Shown: positions 1 through 8,479 of the stretch, in pieces | How the letters are laid out: each line of letters starts with the position of its first letter | Numbering within the stretch: position 1 is the stretch's first letter | DNA from: Paenibacillus_G filicis | Lineage (GTDB): Bacteria > Bacillota > Bacilli > Paenibacillales > NBRC-103111 | NCBI RefSeq assembly: GCF_038070315.1 | Contig: NZ_JBBPCC010000007.1 | Span: forward strand, 223,764 to 287,763 | Length of the DNA: 64,000 nt | Reading direction: 5' to 3' | Program-made: the position numbers and the translations under genes | The notes under the pieces: model-generated | What the model saw: the letters and a program-made list of their open reading frames with translations, nothing else | Told to the model about the DNA's origin: nothing | Database searches by the model: none

Positions 1-807
1 TGTTATATGGGGAATGACCAGCCCAATAAAGGCAATTTTGCCTGCCATCGCTACCGATATCCCCGTCAGAATCACGACACTGAGCATCGTCAAGACCTTC
101 ATCAGTACCACGTTGATCCCTAGTCCTTGGGCAACCTCTTCCCCAAGTGATGACGCTGTGATCGAACGGGACACCACAGCTGCCAGCACCAGCCCGACAA
201 TGGCGAACGGAATCGTCCATTTGATCATCGTCGGGTCCATTTGATGCAGTCTGGCGTTATACCAGAAGCTAATGTTTTGTGAAACCTGATAGTAGGTAGC
301 CAGAGCTTGCGAGATGCCACTCAGGAACGTTCCGATGATCGTCCCTAGAATGGCCAAGGTAAGAGGTGACATGCCATTAGGCAGTAGCCTGGCAATCGAG
401 AAAACCAATAAAGCGCCGAGTGCCGAGCCTATTAAAGAAAAGACAATCAACGTCGTCGAAGATGCACCCGGCAATTGAATCATACACAGTGTAATCGCAA
501 ACGCTGAGCCGTCGGAAATCCCCATAATGGAGGGGGAGGCTAGATAATTTCTTGTCATCCCCTGCATGAGAGCGCCTGAGACCGCCAGGAAGCCCCCGAT
601 CAGCAGGGCACCCAGTACGCGCGGCAATCTTGACTTATGAATAATCAAATGCTGCATATTTTGAGCATCATAATGAAACAAGGAATCCCATACGGTCGTA
701 TAATTGATCGCTTTCGAACCTAATGAGACCGAAATGGCAATGGTGATAGCAAATAACACGAGAATGAAGCCGGTCCGGATGCATGTTTTGAATAACCATG
801 AGCACAT
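1..807 (-). CDS. FecCD-family iron-siderophore ABC transporter permease (C-terminus beyond window)
   Basis: The minus frame is open from an ATG at 807 to the window edge, giving 269 residues; full members have about 330-350, so the last fifth is missing. The protein is a chain of hydrophobic segments, starting with one near residues 10-32. It carries typical FecCD stretches: LPRVLGALLIGGFLAVSGAL near residue 70, MQGMTRNYLASPSIMGISDG after it, and GKIAFIGLVIPH near the cut end. The start is preceded by GGGAG. It lies 15 bases behind the binding-lipoprotein gene in the same direction. Family knowledge makes it the membrane channel importing ferric siderophore, with a second permease and perhaps an ATPase expected outside the window. 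Fur control is inferred from the boxes upstream of the operon. Confidence 0.93.
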   Translation of the reverse strand, partial: MCSWLFKTCIRTGFILVLFAITIAISVSLGSKAINYTTVWDSLFHYDAQNMQHLIIHKSRLPRVLGALLIGGFLAVSGALMQGMTRNYLASPSIMGISDGSAFAITLCMIQLPGASSTTLIVFSLIGSALGALLVFSIARLLPNGMSPLTLAILGTIIGTFLSGISQALATYYQVSQNISFWYNARLHQMDPTMIKWTIPFAIVGLVLAAVVSRSITASSLGEEVAQGLGINVVLMKVLTMLSVVILTGISVAMAGKIAFIGLVIPHIT

Positions 808-822
808 TGCTCCCGCTCCATT

Positions 823-1854
823 CTAGTTCTGCTTCAGCTGCTTCATGATCGTTTCGAGGAATATCGCCCGGCTGAAGGCTGGTCCGCCCTCTAGCAATGG
901 ATCTACGACATTCATAAACAGATGCCCATTCTTGACGGCCGCAATATTCTGGAAGATTGCATTCTTTTTCAACTCTTCGTAGGCACTCTGAGTCTCGCTA
1001 TTTTCACTCGTCGAAAATTGGATAAACAAATAGTCCGGGTTCATTTCCGCCAGCTGCTCGACTGAAATCACCTCTTGGGTCCTGGCCTTCTTTACCGCTT
1101 CAGGTACATCCAGACCGATTTCATCGTACAGCACAGGATTAAAGTACACATCCTTCGGATAGACGTAGGTTTGTGTGCTGCGAATTCGAATGGCCGCAAC
1201 CGTCTTCCCCTTCAGCTTTTCTTGCAGCGTGGATTTGGCAGCTTGGCTGTCTGCCTTATACTTGGCAATGATCTGCTCCGCCTTGGCTTCCTTGCCGGAA
1301 AGCTTGCCCATAAGCTGCAAGTTCGCTTCCCAATCGGTGGAAATATGGGAAACCAAGATCGTAGGTGCAATTTTTTGCAGCTTCTCATGTACATCCTTCT
1401 TGAATTTGGTCGATCCCAAAATAACATCCGGCTTCAATTGCAAAATTTTCTCCAAGTTCGGCTGAATCTTCTCACCGATCGATTCCGATTTTACCGTTAT
1501 CGAGGCAAAGATTTCAGGGAACTTGCCGCCTATCGAGATCGCCCCTATGGGATGTACATCCAGTGAAGCCGCATCCTCCATCGCTTCCATTGCACCGGTG
1601 ATCACAATTTTTTCTACATGCTTAGGAACCGTGTAGCTTTGACCCAAATATTCAATCGTTCTAGTCTCGCTTGCTGCCTGGTCCTTTTTCTCCTCCTTAG
1701 CGTCGTTCGCTCCTTTTTTCTCTAACTGAGATGCGGATTGTCCGCTGTTGCTTGCACCATTGGATACAGGTGCCTGCTGCTTATTTCCTCCGCAAGCCGT
1801 CATCAGAAGCAAGAACAGGACCATAGACCCCAAGAACATCCAGCGTTTCTTCAT
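823..1854 (-). CDS. Iron-siderophore ABC transporter substrate-binding lipoprotein
   Basis: A 343-residue periplasmic-binding-type (FecB/FhuD, class III) protein. A Lys/Arg start (MKKRW), a hydrophobic stretch and the lipobox LLMTACGG mark a lipoprotein signal peptide, so the mature protein is anchored by its Cys to the outer face of the membrane. A Ser/Lys/Glu-rich linker follows to about residue 70, then the binding lobes, with the typical PDVILGSTKF and EMNPDYLFIQF stretches. I prefer the ATG at 1854 (GGAG 11 bases upstream) to an in-frame GTG at 1875. It would capture a ferric chelate and pass it to the FecCD permease 15 bases downstream. A Fur box lies directly upstream. The ligand cannot be read from the sequence. 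Confidence 0.93.
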   Translation of the reverse strand: MKKRWMFLGSMVLFLLLMTACGGNKQQAPVSNGASNSGQSASQLEKKGANDAKEEKKDQAASETRTIEYLGQSYTVPKHVEKIVITGAMEAMEDAASLDVHPIGAISIGGKFPEIFASITVKSESIGEKIQPNLEKILQLKPDVILGSTKFKKDVHEKLQKIAPTILVSHISTDWEANLQLMGKLSGKEAKAEQIIAKYKADSQAAKSTLQEKLKGKTVAAIRIRSTQTYVYPKDVYFNPVLYDEIGLDVPEAVKKARTQEVISVEQLAEMNPDYLFIQFSTSENSETQSAYEELKKNAIFQNIAAVKNGHLFMNVVDPLLEGGPAFSRAIFLETIMKQLKQN

Positions 1855-1890
1855 GATTCGTTTTACTCCTTCCACATCTCCACATTTTTA

Positions 1891-1914
1891 TGATAACGAT
1901 AATCATTATCATTG
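1891..1914. promoter_or_regulatory. Fur box before the siderophore-binding gene
   Basis: Positions 1897-1911 read CGATAATCATTATCA, 14 of 15 to the Bacillus 7-1-7 Fur box, inside a longer GATAA/TTATC palindrome. The box overlaps the TGA stop of the monooxygenase gene (1909-1911) and lies about 40 bases before the binding-lipoprotein start. It should give iron-dependent repression of an internal promoter. Confidence 0.85.
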
Positions 1915-3222
1915 TCTAGTTATACCTAGGTGCTCCTTGAGCGTTGTGCCCGTATATTCGCTTCTGAACAAGCCCTGCTCCACCAGCCGCGGCATCAATT
2001 CATCAAAGAATAACTGCATCGAAGCCTCCGAACCGCCAGGCAGAGCAATAAATCCATCTATAGCGCCTGCTTCTACATGCTGCATAATATCAGCGAGTAC
2101 ATCCTCGGCCGTGCCGATCGATACCCAATGAGCCGATCCAAGCACTTCCGGCCGGGACAATACTTCTTCTACGGTAGGTTCATGCTTGGCAATGTACTGG
2201 CGTAATAGCTCCGCATGCGTGCGGCTGCGAACAGGCAGATCCGGGTCTGGCAGCATGTCCGCCGTCACACGGGCCTCCCCTGCAAATCCGCTTAGATCAA
2301 GGCCCATAACATGAATCAGAGCTGCATTCCTGCGTTCAAAGCTCATATGGGCATGCGCAGCTTTGTACAACTCATAAGCTTCCTCGCGCGTATCGCCCAG
2401 GAAGAAATGTAGACCGGGCAGAACTCTAAGATCGTCCCCGCTTCGCCCCTGCTCCTGTGCGCGTCTTCTCAAGTCCTTACGCAGCTCTACCCCCGATTCC
2501 AAATCCGGTATGGCGGCAAAAATCGCATCAGCCAGCGAAGAAGCGAAATTTCGCCCCGTATCCGAAGCTCCTGCTTGAAATAGCGGTATGCTGCCTGCTT
2601 GGAGTCCGGGTAGGGTTAGCGGACCTCTCACACTGAAAAACTTGCCCGAGTGATCGATCGCCTTCACTTGATTCATATCGATGAAGACACCCGATTCTCG
2701 ATCAACACGAACCGCTTCATGGGGGAAGCTATCCCACAGCTTAAGAACCACCTCCGTGAACTCTCGTGCCTTGGCATATCTCTCCTCTGGAGACGGCATG
2801 GGCGAATCTCCGAAGTTTTCTGCCCCTTCGATCGAGGTCACAATATTCCAGCCGACGCGTCCACGACTAAGCCAGTGCAGGGACTGAAGCTGTCTCGCGA
2901 CCACATAAGGCGGGTTGAAGCTCGTAGACACTGTCGTGACGAGCCCGATTCGTTCGGTCTCCCGCGCTATCGCAGCAAACATCAGCGTAGGATCCGGACT
3001 GCCATAGCTCGCCGCGTTCCCGATCATTTGCGGGTTGACATACAGATAATCGGCTCGAAATAGAAAATCGAGCTTGGCCTTTTCCGCTCGCTTGGCCAAC
3101 TCGATATAAAAATCAATCGAAGCCATTTTCTCCACCTCGCTGTCCGGATGCCGCCAGCCTGGCCCCTTCATCCAGGTTGTCGATAACGAAAACCCGATGC
3201 ATAATTGCCGCTTTGCAGCCAT
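1909..3222 (-). CDS. LLM-class flavin-dependent monooxygenase, NtaA/SnaA/DszA type
   Basis: A 437-residue member of the luciferase-like monooxygenase superfamily, in the nitrilotriacetate/EDTA/dibenzothiophene-sulfone branch: the opening GFSLSTTWMKGPGWRHP, the ARETERIGLVTTVST strand, and the SRGRVGWNIVTS block near residue 115 are characteristic. Such enzymes use reduced FMN from a separate reductase and O2 to cleave C-N or C-S bonds in the cytoplasm. The length is normal. It is first in the operon with the siderophore-binding protein and FecCD permease, and a Fur box sits 38 bases upstream. I infer that it oxidises an imported iron chelator, releasing iron, or serves iron-starvation metabolism. 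The substrate is unknown, and no flavin reductase is visible next to it. Confidence 0.88.
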   Translation of the reverse strand: MAAKRQLCIGFSLSTTWMKGPGWRHPDSEVEKMASIDFYIELAKRAEKAKLDFLFRADYLYVNPQMIGNAASYGSPDPTLMFAAIARETERIGLVTTVSTSFNPPYVVARQLQSLHWLSRGRVGWNIVTSIEGAENFGDSPMPSPEERYAKAREFTEVVLKLWDSFPHEAVRVDRESGVFIDMNQVKAIDHSGKFFSVRGPLTLPGLQAGSIPLFQAGASDTGRNFASSLADAIFAAIPDLESGVELRKDLRRRAQEQGRSGDDLRVLPGLHFFLGDTREEAYELYKAAHAHMSFERRNAALIHVMGLDLSGFAGEARVTADMLPDPDLPVRSRTHAELLRQYIAKHEPTVEEVLSRPEVLGSAHWVSIGTAEDVLADIMQHVEAGAIDGFIALPGGSEASMQLFFDELMPRLVEQGLFRSEYTGTTLKEHLGITRQ

Positions 3223-3259
3223 TTACATCCACCTTCCTTGTCGAAATACAGGTACCAAT

Positions 3260-3280
3260 TAATAATGATTATCATTATCT
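3260..3280. promoter_or_regulatory. Fur box before the monooxygenase operon
   Basis: Positions 3260-3274 read TAATAATGATTATCA, 14 of 15 to the 7-1-7 Fur consensus, with palindromic extension to 3280. It lies 38 bases before the monooxygenase start codon, where a repressor would block the operon promoter. Confidence 0.87.
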
Positions 3281-3384
3281 CGGTATAGTGTAGCAAGGAC
3301 ACTATCAAATGAAAATACACAAATAGCAAATGCGACATGAACAATTATCTACGTTCAGTCTCAGAAAGTGATAACTATGAAGCG

Positions 3385-4197
3385 TTATTCATCCTTCTCT
3401 GGATAGGAAGAAGGGCTAATCCCGAATTTCTTTTTGAACAGCCTGCTGAAATATAAGGGATTCGGGTAGCCGACACTGGCCGCAATATCGCGGATAGGAA
3501 AATTCCCCGTCTGCAGCAGCTCTCTAGCTCTTTCCATCCGATAATGGATGACATAGTCAATCGGGCGGAATCCCGTGTACTTGTGGAAGAAATATGAAAA
3601 TTGCTTCGGATGCATCGCATGCAGCTCCGCCAGCTCATCGAGCGTCAGCGTGTCCATGTAATGTTTTTTGATATAGGCAATCGCATCATCGATGACCTTT
3701 TTACTTGGTGAAATGTCGCGGCTGTGATGCATATGGCTCACTAAGACTTGATGCATAATGCTCAGAAACAATTCCTTGACACGAAGCTTCCCCATCCCTC
3801 CAGGTGTACGGACATGCTCATGAAGCATCAGCAGCAAATCCATGATTCTTGGAAGCGCACCATGCTCGAGCTTGAAATGAGCGTTATATACATGCTCCTT
3901 GTCGCTTTCCTTATTCGGGCTGTAAAACACCGAGTAGTACTCCAATTCGGAATCGCCTATAACCCGTGAATCCATTTGCATCAAAGGCGCCGCGTGAAAT
4001 ACGGAGCCCGGCTGCAATTCATAGACAACGCCGTTCACACGTATTCTGGCTCCTCCCTGAATCATGAACAGAAAGCCGTACTTCTCTGTTCGAAATTCAG
4101 GCAGTACACTTTTCGGCTGAATGACCAGACGGTAAACTTCCTTGATCTCATAAGAGCAGCCGGCTATAGCCTCTGCCAATTGATCAACATGGACCAT
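3385..4197 (-). CDS. AraC-family regulator with N-terminal cupin domain
   Basis: 270 residues. The first 110 form a cupin-like sensing domain (FLFMIQGGARIRVNGVVYEL, LQPGSVFHAAP). The last 100 form two helix-turn-helix units: LTLDELAELHAMHPKQFSYFFHKYTG near residue 180, and IRDIAASVGYPNPLYFSRLFKKKFGISPSSY at the end, the classic AraC signature. GGGGGAG precedes the ATG at 4197. It lies upstream of, and in the same direction as, the Fur-controlled operon, so a role as its activator, perhaps sensing the imported siderophore as in the Btr type, is a reasonable inference. Unlike Btr it has no fused binding-protein domain. Confidence 0.9.
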   Translation of the reverse strand: MVHVDQLAEAIAGCSYEIKEVYRLVIQPKSVLPEFRTEKYGFLFMIQGGARIRVNGVVYELQPGSVFHAAPLMQMDSRVIGDSELEYYSVFYSPNKESDKEHVYNAHFKLEHGALPRIMDLLLMLHEHVRTPGGMGKLRVKELFLSIMHQVLVSHMHHSRDISPSKKVIDDAIAYIKKHYMDTLTLDELAELHAMHPKQFSYFFHKYTGFRPIDYVIHYRMERARELLQTGNFPIRDIAASVGYPNPLYFSRLFKKKFGISPSSYPEKDE

Positions 4198-4246
4198 GAT
4201 CCGATCTCTCCCCCTCTCATCTGGCTAATCCTAATAAAATATCACA

Positions 4247-4281
4247 AAATACCCCTTGAAATAAATCATCAAGGGGTATTT
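4247..4281 (-). terminator. Hairpin terminator after the crotonase gene
   Basis: A perfect 13-bp stem (4247-4259 with 4269-4281, AAATACCCCTTGA and its complement) around a 9-base loop lies between the crotonase stop and the AraC start. The U tract on the minus strand is interrupted, so efficiency is uncertain. Confidence 0.6.
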
Positions 4282-4314
4282 ATCGTAATCTATGATGAAA
4301 ACCAGCGCCGACGA

Positions 4315-5136
4315 TTACTCCAGATTTCCTAGAGAATGACCTAGACTCAGCTCGAAGTCTGTACGCTTGCCCAGACCTTGGGCGAATACCTTCGGCAATT
4401 TCTCCAAAGTACTCTTCGACGAAGCTCCAGAAATAAAGGCTGCACGAGATTCGAGCAGCTCGGACGCATCCGGCGTTCCACTACGAGTAAGAAGCCGCTT
4501 GGCGTCGCTTAGTGTCTGTTTATCGAAGGACGATATTCTTCGCACTAACTCTTCCACGATGCCTTCCAATTCTGCGTCAGGAATCGCTCGATTGATCCAG
4601 CCATAGCGCTCAGCCGTTTGGGCATCGTAGTCATCAGCGCTTAAGATGATCTCCAGAGCCCTCGCGCGGCCTACCAAGCGTGGCAGCAGCTCGTTAGCCC
4701 CGCCGCCCGGCACTACGCCGACGGCTACTTCCGGTTGGCCGAAGACGGCCTTCTCCAGACTGGCAAACCGCATATCGCAGGCCAGCAGGAACTCGCTGCC
4801 GATGCCCCGGGCCCTCCCGCGAATTTCCGCTATGCTGACAACCGGGGTTTTGGCAAGCCTTGTCGTAAAGTCAATCCATGCTGGCAGTTCGCTCTCCCTA
4901 GGGCCCTTCTGCTTTTCTCCAGCGCGCGACATGTCGTAATGCGCTATGAAATAATCGGGGTCTGCACTGTCGAACACGACGACCTTCAGATCAGGATCCG
5001 CCTCGATTTGATCCATGAGCGTTAGCAGCTCATACACCGAATCCGGGTCAATAAGATTGAGCGGCGGGTTATGGAAGGTTACACGCCAGTAAGCGGATGT
5101 TTTGCGGTTTACGGTAAATTGTTGATGCGTACTCAT
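4315..5136 (-). CDS. Enoyl-CoA hydratase/isomerase (crotonase) family protein
   Basis: A 273-residue crotonase-fold protein of normal length. The strand VVVFDSADPDYFIAHYDMS (about residues 52-70) and SIAEIRGRARGIGSEFLLACDMRFAS (about 100-126) are the two segments that form the oxyanion hole. FGQPEVAVGVVPGGGA follows at the catalytic region, and RALEIILSADDYDAQTAERYGWINRAI is the usual next helix. Family members act on acyl-CoA thioesters in the cytoplasm; the exact substrate is not readable. The ATG follows GAGGAG. Upstream lie two palindromes matching those before the neighbouring tetR, so repression by that regulator is likely. No other fatty-acid gene is adjacent. Confidence 0.88.
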   Translation of the reverse strand: MSTHQQFTVNRKTSAYWRVTFHNPPLNLIDPDSVYELLTLMDQIEADPDLKVVVFDSADPDYFIAHYDMSRAGEKQKGPRESELPAWIDFTTRLAKTPVVSIAEIRGRARGIGSEFLLACDMRFASLEKAVFGQPEVAVGVVPGGGANELLPRLVGRARALEIILSADDYDAQTAERYGWINRAIPDAELEGIVEELVRRISSFDKQTLSDAKRLLTRSGTPDASELLESRAAFISGASSKSTLEKLPKVFAQGLGKRTDFELSLGHSLGNLE

Positions 5137-5270
5137 CGAATATTCTCCTCTTCATCAATGGATTTATGTCGTTTATCGAGATAGACTTGCAAGCAGATCA
5201 CTTCTATGCATGTATGAACAAATTCGCTGCTACCCTGATGCTCATGAACCATTACATTCGGATTTACATT

Positions 5271-5288
5271 CTTGAACAATCGTTCAAG
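5271..5288. promoter_or_regulatory. TetR-type operator, copy 1 (upstream of crotonase)
   Basis: Perfect inverted repeat CTTGAAC-AATC-GTTCAAG. It shares the TTGAMC-N4-GKTCRA layout with three other sites at 5366, 6099 and 6123. Confidence 0.7.
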
Positions 5289-5365
5289 AATGGGTATATA
5301 ACTATCAATCCGCCGATTCGATTCGTAAGCTTCTCCGTTATACCTTCCATGACTATGCCTCTTTT

Positions 5366-5381
5366 TTGAACGTTCGTTCAA
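5366..5381. promoter_or_regulatory. TetR-type operator, copy 2 (upstream of crotonase)
   Basis: Inverted repeat TTGAAC-GTTC-GTTCAA. It lies 78 bases from copy 1 and has the same half-sites. Confidence 0.7.
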
Positions 5382-5485
5382 GAATTGAGAAAAAAAATTC
5401 TCAGGTGAATTAGAGTTCATGGTAGATGGGCTCTCCCAGTGAAACTGCCTGCAATGAGACCCACCTTTCCATCAAGCCTCACGCC

Positions 5486-6061
5486 TCACTCTAATACAGC
5501 TAAAGTCGTCTCCATAATTTGATTTAACTTTTCCTTGTCCGATATCGTCTTAACCATAACGCGAAGACCTACTAACGCATTATTGAAAAAATAGGACAGG
5601 GATTCGGCATCAAGCGTCTTGGAAAACTCACCCGACAGCTGTCCTTGGACGATAAGCTCGCGTATGACATGCTCGGTACGCGCCCAATTCAGATGAACCC
5701 ACTTCTTCGCCTCGGGATCCATTTTAGCTACTTCAACAGCAGTATTCACCATGAAACAACCCTCGGGATTGTCATCAACCCGCTGGATTGCCATTTCAAA
5801 TAACAATCGGATGGCATCCTTGGATGATTGGGCATCATTCAGACGGTGCCTAGCCAATTGCTCTAACATCTCGCTATAGCGTCTCAAAGCCTGGGTATAT
5901 AAGGATTGCTTATCACCAAAGGTATCATAGATACTCCCTTTATGAATGCCCATATGGGAGACCAATTCCGTCATGGAGGTTTTCTCGTAGCCCTGCTCCC
6001 AGAATAACCGCATAGCTTTAAGCAAAACGACATCTTCGTTGAATTCCTTTGACCGAGCCAA
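5486..6061 (-). CDS. TetR/AcrR-family transcriptional repressor
   Basis: 191 residues from a TTG start at 6061, chosen because AGGAGG lies 9 bases upstream and the protein then begins MARSKEFNED, as family members do; the frame extends 7 codons further to another TTG at 6082, which has no site. The helix-turn-helix occupies about residues 8-50 (ALRLFWEQGYEKTSMTEL type, then VSHMGIHKGSIYDTFGDKQSL). The C-terminal part is the all-helical ligand domain. Two operators lie just upstream (6099-6138), fitting autorepression, and two more precede the crotonase gene. The inducer is unknown. Confidence 0.92.
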   Translation of the reverse strand: MARSKEFNEDVVLLKAMRLFWEQGYEKTSMTELVSHMGIHKGSIYDTFGDKQSLYTQALRRYSEMLEQLARHRLNDAQSSKDAIRLLFEMAIQRVDDNPEGCFMVNTAVEVAKMDPEAKKWVHLNWARTEHVIRELIVQGQLSGEFSKTLDAESLSYFFNNALVGLRVMVKTISDKEKLNQIMETTLAVLE

Positions 6062-6098
6062 CTCCCTCGACCTCCTTTCCAAGCAAATTTAGCATATT

Positions 6099-6138
6099 TC
6101 GACCGACCGGTCAAGAACTTTTTTGAACGATCGGTCGC
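6099..6138. promoter_or_regulatory. Tandem TetR-type operators upstream of tetR
   Basis: Two adjacent palindromes, TCGACC-GACC-GGTCAA (6099-6114) and TTGAAC-GATC-GGTCGC (6123-6138), lie 38-77 bases before the tetR start. They have the same spacing and half-sites as the two before the crotonase gene, so autoregulation is likely. Confidence 0.75.
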
Positions 6139-6163
6139 GAATAGAATGAGATTGTATCCTTAC

Positions 6164-7069
6164 CTATACCCCAAAGTCTTCTTCCATCAGCTCCACATTG
6201 ATGCTTACCGCCGCCAGACTGCCTTGCGCCGCGGCCACGATCAGCTGCGATGGAGCACCGGGAGCTGCTTCTCCAGCGGCGAACAAGCCAGGTACGCTAC
6301 TCTTGCCTGTCTCATCGGTTCGGATTCCTCCGAGCTCCGTCGGTTCATAGCCGAGCGATTCACGGAAACTCGTCTGTGTCACCCGCTCCGGCATGATGAA
6401 GCCACCCGTTCTGGCGATCCGTGAACCGTCGGTGAATTCCACTTCGCGGAGCTGCCCCCCGCTGCCATGGAACGCGGCGATCGTTTGCTCCGTTACTTGA
6501 ATATGCCGGTCAGCCAACACCCGTTTTTGCTCGTCGGACAGCACAGCTTGTCCTTGTGTGCAGACGACCAGATCCCGGCTCCATTGATAGAGCAGCTTGG
6601 CCAGGTGATACACCTTGGAATCATCCCCCATCAAGATCAGCGGCTGATCGCGAAGCTCCCATCCATCACAGTAAGGGCAGTGGAACAAGCTGGTTCCATA
6701 CATCTCCTTGACTCCCGGAATATCCGGCAGAATTTCCTTCAGACCGGTCGCGATCAGGAGCTTGCGGGAGCGGATTGAATGGCCGCTTTCCATGAATACC
6801 TCGAATCCGCCATCCAGCTTGCGAATGTCCGTAACCCGTACCACATGCTCCTCCACCGACGGATACGATTTCAGCTGCTCACTAGCGATGCGCCGGAACT
6901 CGCTAGGTGTGATACCGTCCCGGGTCAGATACCCGTGTGAAGCATGAGTCACTGCATTGCGAGGCTGATTGTTATCCAGCAGCGCCACGCTTCGTCTTGC
7001 CCGGCCCAGTACCAGGGCCGCATTTTGTCCGGCAGGACCTCCGCCGATAATCGCACAATCATAGATCAT
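6164..7069 (-). CDS. NAD(P)/FAD-dependent oxidoreductase, thioredoxin-reductase-like
   Basis: 301 residues, typical of the low-molecular-weight thioredoxin reductase fold. The FAD-binding GGGPAGQNAALVLGRARR lies at the N-terminus. The redox pair is in FHCPYCDGWE near residue 133. A second dinucleotide region (ILMGDDSKVYHLAKLL) follows, and the FAD-tail motif VPGLFAAGEAA lies near residue 265. The NADPH glycine motif is degenerate (GDDSKVYH instead of GGGNSA), so it may be a relative of thioredoxin reductase rather than TrxB itself. The tetR gene lies about 100 bases downstream in the same direction; the operators between them argue for separate transcription. Confidence 0.88.
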   Translation of the reverse strand: MIYDCAIIGGGPAGQNAALVLGRARRSVALLDNNQPRNAVTHASHGYLTRDGITPSEFRRIASEQLKSYPSVEEHVVRVTDIRKLDGGFEVFMESGHSIRSRKLLIATGLKEILPDIPGVKEMYGTSLFHCPYCDGWELRDQPLILMGDDSKVYHLAKLLYQWSRDLVVCTQGQAVLSDEQKRVLADRHIQVTEQTIAAFHGSGGQLREVEFTDGSRIARTGGFIMPERVTQTSFRESLGYEPTELGGIRTDETGKSSVPGLFAAGEAAPGAPSQLIVAAAQGSLAAVSINVELMEEDFGV

Positions 7070-7351
7070 TGATGTTCCTCCTCCAAAGTTTTCTACACCA
7101 GGATGCGAGCTTTATTCTGTAACATACCGCTAGCAGATTTTTGCTCGTTCCATTATCACATCAATTAGAGACTTAACGGATCTATTATAACTTTAATAAG
7201 CACACAAAACAAGTCGCTATTCAAAAAAATTACTAATCAAGATGCAGAGCAGCGTTTGCTCCAGATAGCCATAAAATCCTGTGCCGTCCAGAGCAAGAAC
7301 CGGGACGATCGCTTGGGTCGCCCGACTCCGCTGACTGCGTATTCAGAAAAA

Positions 7352-8479
7352 TTAGCTTTCACCCATCGCTTTTCGAACCTCATAATCCAGCAAATCGATA
7401 TCCGGCTCCAGCCCCATCGCCAGCTTGGCCAGTTGTTTACCTATAAAAGGACCCATTGTCAATCCGGACGCTCCAAGTCCGTTGGCTACCAGAAGTCCGT
7501 CCCAGCCGGGGACAGTGCCCAGCACCGGAAGAAAGCCGGGGGTAAACGGGCGGAATCCGACTCGAATCTCCTGAAACGTACTGTTAGCCAAGCCCGGCGC
7601 CCATTCCAGCCCTTTATTCAAAATTTCCTGCATGCCGCCTGCCGTTACCCTGGTATCATAGCCATCTATGTCGTTCTCATGCGTGGCCCCTATGACGATC
7701 TTCTGCCGATCGAAGGCCAGCAAATATTGATCCGAGGGCGGCATGACGACAGGCCAGATGCCGGTGTCTTGTCCATCGGGAAGCTGAACGTGCATGATTT
7801 GCGCTTTCTGATAGCTAACTCGAAAGAGAATGCCCAAGGGCAGCAGCAGCTGATTGGCCCATGCGCCTGCGCAAACAATCACCTCATCCGCCAAGAAGCT
7901 CCTCTCCCCTACAGCTGCTCCTGTGACGCGGTTGGACTGATAGAGAAGCGAAGCATCTCCATGCATAAGCACGGCACCGTTTCTTTGGGCCGACCGGAGC
8001 AGCGCATCGCGCAGCGCCCGACCATCTACCCTCGCGGCACCGCTTATATGGACAGCCTGATAGCCTTCGGCCAACAAAGGAAAACGTTCATGGGTTTCCC
8101 TATCATCCAATCGGACAATGTTGCCGATTTCCGGCGCATCGGCTTTTCGCAGATGGGCCCTCTCCTCCATCTTAGCGATTTTCCCCTCATCGTCATGAAT
8201 GCTCAGAGAGCCGACCTGCGCATAGCCCGTCTCCGTTTCTCCCTCGCCCCTTAGCTCCTCCATCAATTCCGGATAAAATCGCGCGCCCGCCTTGGCCAGC
8301 CGGTACCAGGCCTGATTGCGCCGCTGAGACAGCCACGGGCATATTATGCCGGCTGCGGCATCCGTAGCCTGTCCAGGATCTTGACGGTCCAGGATGAGAA
8401 CTTCTGCCCCCAGCTTGGCTAATTGATAAGCAGTGGAGGCTCCCAGAATCCCCGAGCCTATGACAATCACTTTCTTCAT
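7352..8479 (-). CDS. FAD-dependent oxidoreductase of the DAO/glycine-oxidase family
   Basis: 375 residues from the ATG at 8479 (AGGAAAGG upstream; an in-frame ATG at 8512 lacks a site and would add 11 residues before the nucleotide fold). The Rossmann motif VIVIGSGILGASTAYQLAKLG opens the protein, followed by VLILDRQD with the acidic residue that binds ribose. DAAAGIICPW and the C-terminal VGFRPFTPGFLPVLG with GLGASGLTMGP are typical of D-amino-acid dehydrogenase/glycine oxidase enzymes. It probably oxidises a small amine or D-amino acid. No thiamine-synthesis genes adjoin, so a ThiO role is not supported. Confidence 0.88.
   Translation of the reverse strand: MKKVIVIGSGILGASTAYQLAKLGAEVLILDRQDPGQATDAAAGIICPWLSQRRNQAWYRLAKAGARFYPELMEELRGEGETETGYAQVGSLSIHDDEGKIAKMEERAHLRKADAPEIGNIVRLDDRETHERFPLLAEGYQAVHISGAARVDGRALRDALLRSAQRNGAVLMHGDASLLYQSNRVTGAAVGERSFLADEVIVCAGAWANQLLLPLGILFRVSYQKAQIMHVQLPDGQDTGIWPVVMPPSDQYLLAFDRQKIVIGATHENDIDGYDTRVTAGGMQEILNKGLEWAPGLANSTFQEIRVGFRPFTPGFLPVLGTVPGWDGLLVANGLGASGLTMGPFIGKQLAKLAMGLEPDIDLLDYEVRKAMGES

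Larger units (their letters stand above)
5137..5485. other. Regulatory intergenic region between tetR and the crotonase gene
   Basis: 349 bases without a credible gene. It holds two TetR-type operators (5271-5288 and 5366-5381) and presumably the crotonase promoter. An open frame of 95 codons at 5133-5420 on the minus strand runs through both operators and resembles no family I know. Confidence 0.6.

Noticed and set aside
5133..5420. 95-codon minus-strand frame upstream of the crotonase
   Set aside because: It spans two palindromic operators, lacks family resemblance, and overlaps the crotonase start.
7256..8254. 332-codon plus-strand frame
   Set aside because: Antisense of the DAO-family oxidoreductase gene, which carries clear FAD motifs.
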